Positions 1 through 5,829 of a DNA stretch of 8,653 nucleotides are shown in pieces. The stretch spans positions 1 through 8,653 of the forward strand of contig USEG01000030.1 in NCBI GenBank assembly GCA_900553555.1, read 5' to 3'. This DNA is from an uncultured Clostridia bacterium (GTDB lineage Bacteria; Bacillota; Clostridia; Christensenellales; Pumilibacteraceae). Below the pieces are notes generated by a model that saw nothing but the letters and a program-made list of their open reading frames with translations, did not search any database and was not told the origin of the DNA. How positions within the stretch are numbered: the stretch's first letter is position 1; the number at the start of each line of letters is the position of its first letter. The position numbers were made by a program, and so were the translations under genes.

Positions 1-13
1 TTATAAGCAAAAC

Positions 14-1156
14 ATGAGCAGCAATAGTCAATTCGATAGCGGCGTTACAATGGAAGAACTGCGGCGCGCGGGAGAATATGCTTTGCTGGATATGCGTCCT
101 GCCGGCGCGCGCGAATACGGCATGATACCGGGCGCTCTTCCCTATGAACGGAATTATGCCGCCGGAATTACCGCAAAAGGCGTAAAGGCGGTGCTGTACT
201 GCCACCGCGGAGACAAGAGCAAGACGGAGGCGGAAAGCCTGATAAAGGAGGGCGTAAAGTCGTATTATCTTAAAGGCGGATATATGCGCTGGCTGCAAGA
301 CGCAATGTCGGCGGCGGACGACGGAGAGATATGCAAAAGGGCGGAAGAGAGCATAAGAAAAAAATTCCGCACCGTTCTTATGAGCCGTTTTATAAAAGCG
401 ATAAAAACTTATCGTCTTCTAAGCCCGGGCGACAAAGTAGCTGTGTGCATATCCGGCGGCAAAGATTCGATGCTTATGGCAAAGCTCTTTCAGGAACTGT
501 TAAGGTACAGCGAATTTGAATTCGGCCTTGAATTTTTGGTAATGGACCCCGGCTATAACGCCGAAAACCGCGCCGCCATCGAAAGCAACGCCCGTCGGCT
601 GAACGTGCCGGTAAAGATTTTCGAAACCGATATTTTCAGCGCGGTTTACCACATAGAAAAATCGCCGTGCTATTTGTGCGCCCGCATGCGAAGAGGATAT
701 TTATATAATTACGCCCGTTCGCTGGGATGTAACAAGATAGCTCTCGGGCACCACTACGACGATGTTATAGAAACTATCCTTATGGGGATGCTTTACGGAG
801 CGCAGGTGCAGACCATGATGCCCAAGCTCCACAGCGCCAATTTTCCCGGGATGCAGCTTATAAGGCCCATGTACCTTATAAGGGAGGCGGACATAAAGGC
901 GTGGAGAGATTATAATTCGCTGCATTTTATACAGTGCGCGTGCAAGTTCACCGACGACGTCACCCGTGCCGACGGCGATGAAAGACTGTCGAAACGTCAG
1001 GAGATAAAGCAGTTGATCGGCGAACTGAAAAAGCGCAATCCCGACGTCGAAAAGTGCATTTTCCGCAGCGTCGAAAACGTCAATATCGATACGGTGATAG
1101 CGTACAAGCAAGGCGGAGTAAAGCACAGGTTTTTGGACGAATACGACGATAAATAA
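14..1156 (+). CDS. Rhodanese domain fused to TtcA-like PP-loop ATPase (probable tRNA 2-thiolation enzyme)
   Basis: Probably a cytoplasmic tRNA sulfur-transfer enzyme: the PP-loop domain would adenylate a tRNA base and a thiol would replace the activated oxygen, as TtcA does at cytidine 32. Residues about 8-95 form a rhodanese-like domain (LLDMRP near 24, IPGALP near 38) with active-site loop CHRGDKS, C63 being the predicted persulfide cysteine. Residues about 115-345 form the PP-loop part: SGGKDS at 147-152, CYLC at 219-222 followed by RMRRG, GHHYDDVIET at 245-254, and a C308-x-C310 pair near where TtcA has its second CxxC. Cysteines 219, 222 and 308 or 310 could hold an iron-sulfur cluster. 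At 380 residues it is about 90 longer than usual TtcA-like proteins because of the fusion. No clear ribosome binding site precedes the ATG at 14, and the frame is open to the window edge, so the true start may lie upstream. The base modified is not provable from sequence. The gene converges on hsp20. Confidence 0.85.
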   Translation: MSSNSQFDSGVTMEELRRAGEYALLDMRPAGAREYGMIPGALPYERNYAAGITAKGVKAVLYCHRGDKSKTEAESLIKEGVKSYYLKGGYMRWLQDAMSAADDGEICKRAEESIRKKFRTVLMSRFIKAIKTYRLLSPGDKVAVCISGGKDSMLMAKLFQELLRYSEFEFGLEFLVMDPGYNAENRAAIESNARRLNVPVKIFETDIFSAVYHIEKSPCYLCARMRRGYLYNYARSLGCNKIALGHHYDDVIETILMGMLYGAQVQTMMPKLHSANFPGMQLIRPMYLIREADIKAWRDYNSLHFIQCACKFTDDVTRADGDERLSKRQEIKQLIGELKKRNPDVEKCIFRSVENVNIDTVIAYKQGGVKHRFLDEYDDK

Positions 1157-1182
1157 AAAAAGACAGAGTTTCTCGCTCTGTC
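1155..1182 (-). terminator. Second of two tandem rho-independent terminators after hsp20
   Basis: A perfect 7-bp stem (GACAGAG at 1162-1168 with CTCTGTC at 1176-1182) has a 7-nt loop. On the minus strand it is followed by seven T (the A run 1155-1161), so it terminates leftward transcription from hsp20. On the plus strand the hairpin is followed by A rather than T, so it is not a normal terminator for the gene ending at 1156, whose stop codon overlaps the T tract. Confidence 0.7.
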
Positions 1183-1219
1183 AAAAAAACAGCGGACAGA
1201 GCCAAACTGCTCTGCCCGC
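1183..1219 (-). terminator. First rho-independent terminator after hsp20
   Basis: An 11-bp stem (1192-1202 with 1209-1219, one G-T wobble) encloses a 6-nt loop. On the minus strand it is followed by TG and then seven T (A run 1183-1189). It begins 9 nt past the hsp20 stop codon. On the plus strand only a weak TTATT follows, so it might act poorly in the other direction for the convergent upstream gene. Confidence 0.85.
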
Positions 1220-1228
1220 TTATTGCAA

Positions 1229-1687
1229 TTATTCGATTTCGAGATGACGTTTTCCTTCGTCGCCTTTTTCTTTCTTGGGCAACGTGAGTTTCAAAACACC
1301 GTTTTCGTATGCCGCCTTGATACCGTTGGTATCTATTCCGGACATATCGAAACTACGCGAATACGAACCGTACGATCTTTCGACGCGGACAATTTTGTCC
1401 TTTTCTTTTTGCTCGACTTTGGAATGTCTTTCCGCGTTTACGGTAAGAACATCGCCGTCAAGATCCAGTTTTATATCTTTCTTTTCAAAGCCCGGCAAAT
1501 CCGCTTCCAGCAGATAATGGTCGCCTTCATCAATCACATCGGTTTTGAATTCGGCAAGATCGCGGTTGTTGAAGAAACTGCCAAACGGATCGGAGAAGAA
1601 ATTCCTTTCAAATTCTTCCATCTCGCGATAAGGATTGTAACGAGCCACATTACGATTATTGTTATTTCTACGTGTAATATCAAACAT
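1229..1687 (-). CDS. hsp20: Small heat shock protein, Hsp20/alpha-crystallin family
   Basis: An ATP-independent holdase chaperone that forms large oligomers and binds unfolding proteins in the cytoplasm. The 152 residues have the normal Hsp20 layout. Residues 1-45 are a flexible Asn/Arg/Phe-rich arm containing MEEFERNFFSDPFGSFF. The alpha-crystallin domain covers about 46-140, from EFKTDVIDEGDHYLLEADLPGF to AAYENGVLKLTLPK, which includes the family signature A-x-x-x-N-G-V-L at 126-132. The C-terminal tail ends in LEI (149-151), matching the I/L-x-I motif that links dimers. The start is well supported: GGGAGGT at 1695-1701 lies 7 nt before the ATG. The gene is transcribed alone, with its own promoter at 1822-1849, a leader of about 128 nt and two terminators. 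Family assignment is very sure; the specific subfamily name is not. Confidence 0.96.
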   Translation of the reverse strand: MFDITRRNNNNRNVARYNPYREMEEFERNFFSDPFGSFFNNRDLAEFKTDVIDEGDHYLLEADLPGFEKKDIKLDLDGDVLTVNAERHSKVEQKEKDKIVRVERSYGSYSRSFDMSGIDTNGIKAAYENGVLKLTLPKKEKGDEGKRHLEIE

Positions 1688-1815
1688 AATAAGTACCTCC
1701 CGAAAAATAAGATTTTTTTACTGTTATGTCAGCCTTTTTGCTTTTGTTTCCGTTGCGGCCGACTGACGGTAGATTATTTAACTGAATGCCTTATTTTGCC
1801 TCCTTTTTCTTTTTC
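1688..1815 (-). promoter_or_regulatory. Long 5' leader of hsp20 with an orphan ribosome-binding sequence
   Basis: From the inferred start of transcription near 1815, about 128 nt precede the hsp20 ATG. The leader holds a perfect AAAGGAGG (1799-1806) close to its 5' end with no ATG, GTG or TTG at a usable distance. It also holds a possible 7-bp stem (1761-1767 with 1728-1734, one wobble, 26-nt loop), then the true GGGAGGT at 1695-1701. I see no strong pairing that would hide GGGAGGT, so an RNA thermometer is possible but not shown. Confidence 0.4.
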
Positions 1816-1821
1816 GCCCAC

Positions 1822-1849
1822 ATTATAGCACCGATATTAAATTTGTCAA
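1822..1849 (-). promoter_or_regulatory. Sigma-A type promoter of hsp20
   Basis: On the minus strand TTGACA (1844-1849) and TATAAT (1822-1827) are separated by 16 bp. Both hexamers match consensus perfectly, which predicts a start of transcription near 1815. Such a strong promoter for a stress gene usually implies a repressor; a candidate operator overlaps the -35 hexamer. Confidence 0.85.
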
Positions 1850-1862
1850 GAGGTAAATTTAA
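1837..1862. promoter_or_regulatory. Candidate operator: perfect 8-bp inverted repeat over the hsp20 -35 element
   Basis: TTAAATTT (1837-1844) and AAATTTAA (1855-1862) are perfect inverted copies around 10 bp that include most of the -35 hexamer. The placement suits a dimeric repressor. The sequence is neither CIRCE (TTAGCACTC-N9-GAGTGCTAA) nor the CtsR heptad direct repeat. In such AT-rich DNA chance is a real alternative. Confidence 0.4.
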
Positions 1863-1922
1863 ATTTTTTAATACTTTTTTCTTATTGTAAAGTTTTACGG
1901 TTTTGTCCTATATAAAATTGCT

Positions 1923-1934
1923 GCCGGCGCCGGC
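1923..1934. repeat. 12-bp GC palindrome just after the pdxR stop codon
   Basis: GCCGGCGCCGGC is a perfect palindrome one base downstream of the pdxR stop codon, in otherwise AT-rich DNA. As RNA it could fold only a 4-bp stem with a 4-nt loop, followed on the minus strand by AGCAATTTT, so at best it is a weak terminator. No better terminator for pdxR is visible. Confidence 0.35.
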
Positions 1935-1935
1935 G

Positions 1936-2997
1936 TTATTGCTTTTGCGGAGAGCGGTTGAGCGCGCGGCGGACGTGGTTTAGGTGCCGGACGAAATTGC
2001 CGCTGCCGATAAATTCGGCCAGCACATACTGGTCCATTACGGGTACCGAGCAGTTGAAATCTCCCAGCTTTTCGTCGTACAGCGGCAACAGTCTCTTAGG
2101 CAGAATCATATATCCTATGCGAAGCGACGGCGACAGGCTTTTGGAAAAAGTGTTGATATAAATTACCCGCTGCGAGACGTCGAGCGCCGTCAACAGTTCG
2201 CGCGGCTGCCCGGGCAGAAAGAATTCACTGGCGTAGTCGTCCTCCACGATAAACGCGTCGTTTTTTTCCGCCCAGCGCAGATATTCGAATTTTTTGGCGG
2301 CGGAGGTGGTGATTCCGGAGGGGAAACTGCGGTACGGCGTAACGTGCAGCACGTTTGCGCCGCTTTTTTGCAGCACGTCGCCGTCTATTCCGTCGTCGCT
2401 GATGGGCAAAAGGCGTACCTCGGCGCCCATTTCGCGGTATACCGCCTGAATCTTGGCGTAAGACGGATTTTCGACGGCGTATATTTTTTCGCGCCCCAGC
2501 AGTTTGACGATGTTTTCGTAAAGTTGTTCCGCGCCGGAGCCTATGACGATGCGTTCGGGCTGGGCGAGATAACCGCGGTAGTGCAAAAGATATTCGGCGA
2601 TGGCGTTGCGCAGCACCTCGCATCCTTTTGCGGGCGCCTTGACAAAAAGTCGGTCCTGCTGTTCCGACAGCACTTTGCGCGTCGTCTTTATCCAAAGCGA
2701 ATATTGAAAATCGCGCATTTTTTGCGGCTGTGGCAGCGCGAGCAGATTGAGTTTTTCGTTTTCTCCTAAAGAACGCGGTTTTAGCGCGCGCACGGGCAGG
2801 ACGAAATAACCCTTGCGCTGGGACGCCGCGATATAACCTTCGTCTTCCAAAAGAGCGTACGCCTTTTCGACGGTTATTATGCTTACGTTTTCGCGGTCGG
2901 CGAGAACGCGTTTGGAGGGCAGTTTTTGTCCGTCCGAAAAATGTCCGTTCAAAATGCTCTGTTTAAGTTTGGTGTATAGATAATAGTATTTTTTCAT
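1936..2997 (-). CDS. pdxR: MocR/PdxR-type transcriptional regulator, C-terminally shortened
   Basis: A GntR-superfamily DNA-binding protein with an aminotransferase-fold effector domain, probably sensing PLP and controlling vitamin B6 genes. Residues 1-68 are the winged helix (KLPSKRVLADRENVSIITVEKAYALLEDEGYI). After a short linker, about 95-353 is a fold-type I aminotransferase domain: GSGAEQLYENI near 153, NPSY at 177, TPYRSFPSG at 220-228, VEDDYASEF at 251-259 (D binding the PLP ring) and NTFSKSLSPSLRIGY at 282-296, with K286 the predicted PLP lysine. MocR proteins normally run to about 460-480 residues, with about 165 after this lysine. Here only 67 follow: after HLNHVRR (338-344) comes ALNRSPQKQ and a stop. 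The other two frames downstream do not continue the family, so this is not one simple frameshift. It is divergent from pdxK, which supports a B6 role. Start: ATG at 2997 after AGGCGG (3002-3007). It may be a shortened functional repressor or a decayed gene. Confidence 0.8.
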   Translation of the reverse strand: MKKYYYLYTKLKQSILNGHFSDGQKLPSKRVLADRENVSIITVEKAYALLEDEGYIAASQRKGYFVLPVRALKPRSLGENEKLNLLALPQPQKMRDFQYSLWIKTTRKVLSEQQDRLFVKAPAKGCEVLRNAIAEYLLHYRGYLAQPERIVIGSGAEQLYENIVKLLGREKIYAVENPSYAKIQAVYREMGAEVRLLPISDDGIDGDVLQKSGANVLHVTPYRSFPSGITTSAAKKFEYLRWAEKNDAFIVEDDYASEFFLPGQPRELLTALDVSQRVIYINTFSKSLSPSLRIGYMILPKRLLPLYDEKLGDFNCSVPVMDQYVLAEFIGSGNFVRHLNHVRRALNRSPQKQ

Positions 2998-3046
2998 AAA
3001 GCCCGCCTGATAAAACTGGTCTTAAAAAATATTAAATAATTGACTA

Positions 3047-3075
3047 TTTACATAATACCATATTGTTATTATAAT
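3047..3075 (+). promoter_or_regulatory. Promoter of pdxK
   Basis: TTTACA (3047-3052) and a perfect TATAAT (3070-3075) are separated by 17 bp, which predicts a start of transcription near 3082 and a leader of about 25 nt. The -10 lies within the palindrome TTATTATAATAA (3066-3077), shared with the divergent pdxR promoter. Confidence 0.7.
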
Positions 3076-3096
3076 AAAATAAACGCTAAAAGTAAA
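3068..3096 (-). promoter_or_regulatory. Promoter of pdxR, overlapping that of pdxK
   Basis: On the minus strand TTTACT (3091-3096) and TATAAT (3068-3073) are separated by 17 bp. This -10 uses the opposite strand of the same palindrome as the pdxK -10, so polymerase could occupy only one of the two promoters at a time. The predicted pdxR leader is about 64 nt. Confidence 0.55.
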
Positions 3097-3106
3097 GAGG
3101 TATTTT

Positions 3107-3958
3107 ATGAATTATCCCAGAATTATGACAATGCAGGACATTTCGTGCGTAGGACAGTGTTCGCTGACCGTCGCGCTGCCGATAATTTCGGCGTGCGGAG
3201 TGGAGACATGCGTATTGCCGTCGGCGATATTATCAACGCACACGGCGGGATTTACGGGCTACACTTTCCGCGATCTTACCGAAGATATTCCGCTTATAGC
3301 GCAGCATTGGCAGCGCGAAAACATTAAATTCGACGCAATATACACAGGCTATCTGGGCAGCGAAAAACAGATAGGTTACGCTGTCGATATGGCGGGCAAA
3401 TTGCTCTGCCCCGGCGGGTTGCTGATAGTCGACCCGGCGATGGGAGACAACGGAAAGTTGTACCCGGCTTTTAATGATAAATTCGCCGCCGAGATGACAA
3501 AACTCGTCAAAATCGCCGATTACGTTCTTCCCAATGTGACGGAGGCCTGTTATCTTACGGGAACGCGGTACCGGGACAGTTACGACGCCGGGTATATAAG
3601 CGGTCTTGCGGACAAACTGCTGGATATGGGCGCGCGCAGCGTCGTACTTACGGGCGTTTCGTACGACAGCGACACGACCGGCGTTTACGTAAAAGACAAA
3701 AAAGGCGAGTCGTATTACCGCCACGAAAAAATAGGCAAGGGCTGCCACGGAACGGGCGACATATATTCGTCCGCCTTTACGGGAGCGATTGCAAGAGGAC
3801 TGAGTGCCGTGGCCGCTGCCGCCGTCGCCGCGGATTTTGTCGTAAGATGCATTAAGACCACGATAAACGACAAAGAACATTGGTACGGCGCGCGGTTCGA
3901 GCCGGTATTAAAATACCTTATCGACGATATAGACAAAAAGTCCGCGGCTACCAAATAA
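3107..3958 (+). CDS. pdxK: Pyridoxal/pyridoxamine kinase (PdxY/PdxK-like, ribokinase fold)
   Basis: Phosphorylates pyridoxal, pyridoxamine or pyridoxine with ATP in the cytoplasm, the key step of vitamin B6 salvage to PLP. The 283 residues match the usual length. Visible motifs: DISCVGQCSLTVALP at 11-25, typical of the Clostridia-type enzyme; LSTHTAGF at 42-49; VDPAMGDNGKLY at 108-119, the family's substrate/ATP-site signature; LPNVTEACYLTG at 141-152; and HGTGD at 214-218 with D218 the predicted catalytic base and the glycines forming the anion hole. The start is ATG 3107, with AAAGAGGT (3094-3101) 5 nt before it. It sits alone on the plus strand, opposite a PdxR-like regulator and ending in a bidirectional terminator, so PLP-responsive control is a reasonable inference. 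Which vitamer it prefers cannot be read from sequence. Confidence 0.92.
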   Translation: MNYPRIMTMQDISCVGQCSLTVALPIISACGVETCVLPSAILSTHTAGFTGYTFRDLTEDIPLIAQHWQRENIKFDAIYTGYLGSEKQIGYAVDMAGKLLCPGGLLIVDPAMGDNGKLYPAFNDKFAAEMTKLVKIADYVLPNVTEACYLTGTRYRDSYDAGYISGLADKLLDMGARSVVLTGVSYDSDTTGVYVKDKKGESYYRHEKIGKGCHGTGDIYSSAFTGAIARGLSAVAAAAVAADFVVRCIKTTINDKEHWYGARFEPVLKYLIDDIDKKSAATK

Positions 3959-3987
3959 CCCGCATGTAAAGATTTCATGCAGCAATA

Positions 3988-4020
3988 AAAAAATCCTGTC
4001 CGTAACGGGCGGGATTTTTT
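3988..4020. terminator. Bidirectional rho-independent terminator between pdxK and phoR
   Basis: A 15-bp stem (3988-4002 with 4006-4020) with three G-T wobbles closes a TAA triloop. The outer arms are A6 and T6, so each strand reads GC stem then T run. It serves pdxK on the plus strand and the end of the phosphate operon on the minus strand. A smaller hairpin (GCATG 3962-3966 with CATGC 3976-3980) lies between it and the pdxK stop. Confidence 0.9.
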
Positions 4021-4065
4021 CTTTACGTTAGTCTTTATTTTTCCAGCCGAACGGCGGTTTTACCG

Positions 4066-5829
4066 CTACATTTGCGGCGTATCCATCTGACCGGAAAGGC
4101 TTTTGGAGGGGGTGACCGGGAAGGTCACAGTGACGCAGGTGCCTTCGCCGAAGGTGCTGTCGATATCAAGATGCGCGCCGTAACGCAGGCATATATGTTT
4201 TACTATCGCCAGCCCCAGTCCGGTGCCGCCCGTCTTTTTTGAGCGCGATTTATCCACGCGGTAAAAGCGTTCGCACAGCCGCGGAATATGCTGTTGTTCT
4301 ATGCCGATGCCGGTGTCGATGACTTTAAGAATCGTATTGCTGTCGTCCTGCATGATGTCGATGGATATTTTACCGCCCTCTTTATTGTAATTGATGGCGT
4401 TGGAGCACAGGTTGTCAAGCAGTTCTAAGGCGTTGGAACGCAGCATATTGACCCAGCCCTTGCCGGTTATCGAAACCGACAGTTTTTTCTCTTCGGCACG
4501 CGGCGACAGCTCGGCCATAATTTCATGCGCCGCCGCAACGAGGTCGACTTTTTCGTCTTCCTCATCTTCGCGTACGGAGACCGTGTTTTCCAGACTTGAC
4601 AGCTTTAGCATATCGGATATTATGGAGCTGAGCCTTAGACTTTCGTCGTGGATGGAGGTGAGTTTCTTTTTGGTAAATTCGTCGGTATTGTCCTTTTGCA
4701 GCAGTATTTCCGTCAGTCCGCGAATAACGGTAACGGGCGTTTTGAGTTCGTGCGAGGCGTTTTGGAAAAAGTCGCTTTTCTGCCGTGCCACGGATTTTTG
4801 CGATGTGACGTCGCTTATCACGATGATGGTGGTGATTTCGTCGCGCAAAGTCTCGTCTTCCACCTTGGTGATGAGAATGTTCAGGTCCTTATCGTCCAAA
4901 CGGAAGTCGAAAGCAAAATTTTCGTCGGCGTGCGACGATATAAGCGCGTACAAATCGAGATTATCTACTACAAAAATAAGATCGTGTTTTTCGCCGTCCG
5001 GCGTATAGTCGTTGATGCCGAACAGTTTTAAGGCGCTTTTGTTGATAAAAACTATGCGTTTTTCGCTGTCCAATGCGATTATGCCCTGCGATATCGCGCT
5101 TAAAACCGTAGACAGCGTCTTTTGCTGCGTTTCGGCGTTTTGTATGTGGCGGCTTATGCGCGCGTTGACGTCGTTGATGCTGCCGATAAGCGAATACATT
5201 TCGGCGTCGCGCGTGCTGGTTTTTATCGGAGTATAGTTGCCGTCGGCAACGCTTTGAATGCTCGCGCTTATATCGCTGAAACGAGCGGATACTTTGCGCG
5301 CTATCTGATTTCCCGCCTCAAAGGAAAGCGCCAGCACTATAAGAAGCAGCAAGATGAAAACCGGCATCGACAAAGTGACGTAGCTTTTTATCAGCGTTTC
5401 GCGGACGGCAAGGCGCAGTACGACGTTTTCGCCGTCCGACAAAGCCGTCTTTATGGCATAATAATTCATGTCGCAGCCGAAGGTTTCGGAATAGCGTCTC
5501 ACTACCTTGGGCTGACCCTTCATGGCGGCGATAAATTCTTCCCGCTCGGAGTGGTTTTCCAGCGGTTCGGAGGTGTCGGTGTCAAAAAGAACGGTGCCGT
5601 CTTCGGCGATAACGGTAATGCGCAAATCCTGCGAAGAACGGTATTGCTCCAGCTTGGAAAAGTCCTCTCGGCTGTTGACAAGAGAAGCTACCAGCTTTGT
5701 CTCGGTTTCAAGACGTTCCAAAACGGCGTTTTCCGCACTCATATTGATGGCGAAAATGCCCGATCCGAAAACCAGCAGCGCCGCCAGTATCGTCACCAGC
5801 GACACTACCAAAAATATTTTTCTTTTCAT
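4066..5829 (-). CDS. phoR: Phosphate-responsive sensor histidine kinase PhoR
   Basis: Membrane histidine kinase that phosphorylates PhoP when phosphate is scarce, with PhoU and the Pst transporter as likely inputs. Its 587 residues have the full PhoR layout: membrane segment at about 5-27, extracytoplasmic sensor about 28-150, second membrane segment about 152-172 (MPVFILLLLIVLALSF), HAMP about 173-225, PAS about 236-345, HisKA with FFQNASHELKTPV and phosphoacceptor H360, then HATPase_c with N-box ELLDNLCSNAIN (469-480), G1 DTGIGI (505-510), F-box RFYRVDKS (521-528) and G2 GGTGLGLAI (534-542). All catalytic motifs are intact. Its ATG overlaps the phoP stop in ATGA (5826-5829), implying translational coupling. 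The phosphate signal is inferred from the neighbours; the kinase class is certain. A 5-bp hairpin lies at 4054-4066 and the operon terminator at 3988-4020. Confidence 0.93.
   Translation of the reverse strand: MKRKIFLVVSLVTILAALLVFGSGIFAINMSAENAVLERLETETKLVASLVNSREDFSKLEQYRSSQDLRITVIAEDGTVLFDTDTSEPLENHSEREEFIAAMKGQPKVVRRYSETFGCDMNYYAIKTALSDGENVVLRLAVRETLIKSYVTLSMPVFILLLLIVLALSFEAGNQIARKVSARFSDISASIQSVADGNYTPIKTSTRDAEMYSLIGSINDVNARISRHIQNAETQQKTLSTVLSAISQGIIALDSEKRIVFINKSALKLFGINDYTPDGEKHDLIFVVDNLDLYALISSHADENFAFDFRLDDKDLNILITKVEDETLRDEITTIIVISDVTSQKSVARQKSDFFQNASHELKTPVTVIRGLTEILLQKDNTDEFTKKKLTSIHDESLRLSSIISDMLKLSSLENTVSVREDEEDEKVDLVAAAHEIMAELSPRAEEKKLSVSITGKGWVNMLRSNALELLDNLCSNAINYNKEGGKISIDIMQDDSNTILKVIDTGIGIEQQHIPRLCERFYRVDKSRSKKTGGTGLGLAIVKHICLRYGAHLDIDSTFGEGTCVTVTFPVTPSKSLSGQMDTPQM

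Noticed and set aside
857..883. Perfect inverted repeat CTTATAAGG / CCTTATAAG inside the rhodanese-TtcA gene
   Set aside because: Both copies encode Leu-Ile-Arg in a conserved region and CTTATAAG is itself palindromic, so repeated codon use explains it.
1686..1787. 34-codon frame in the hsp20 leader, from an ATT to a stop overlapping the hsp20 start
   Set aside because: It lacks a canonical start codon; ATT initiation is too rare to annotate a gene on this alone. It is kept only as part of the leader observation.
1223..1828. 201-codon open frame on the plus strand over hsp20
   Set aside because: It is antisense to a certain Hsp20 gene, has no ribosome binding site and encodes a Phe-rich low-complexity product; it is a shadow frame.
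1822..1862. CIRCE or CtsR operator upstream of hsp20
   Set aside because: Neither TTAGCACTC/GAGTGCTAA nor paired GGTCAAA heptads are present.
1984..2769. 261-codon plus-strand frame over the MocR regulator
   Set aside because: It is antisense to clear GntR and aminotransferase motifs, and its product resembles no known family.
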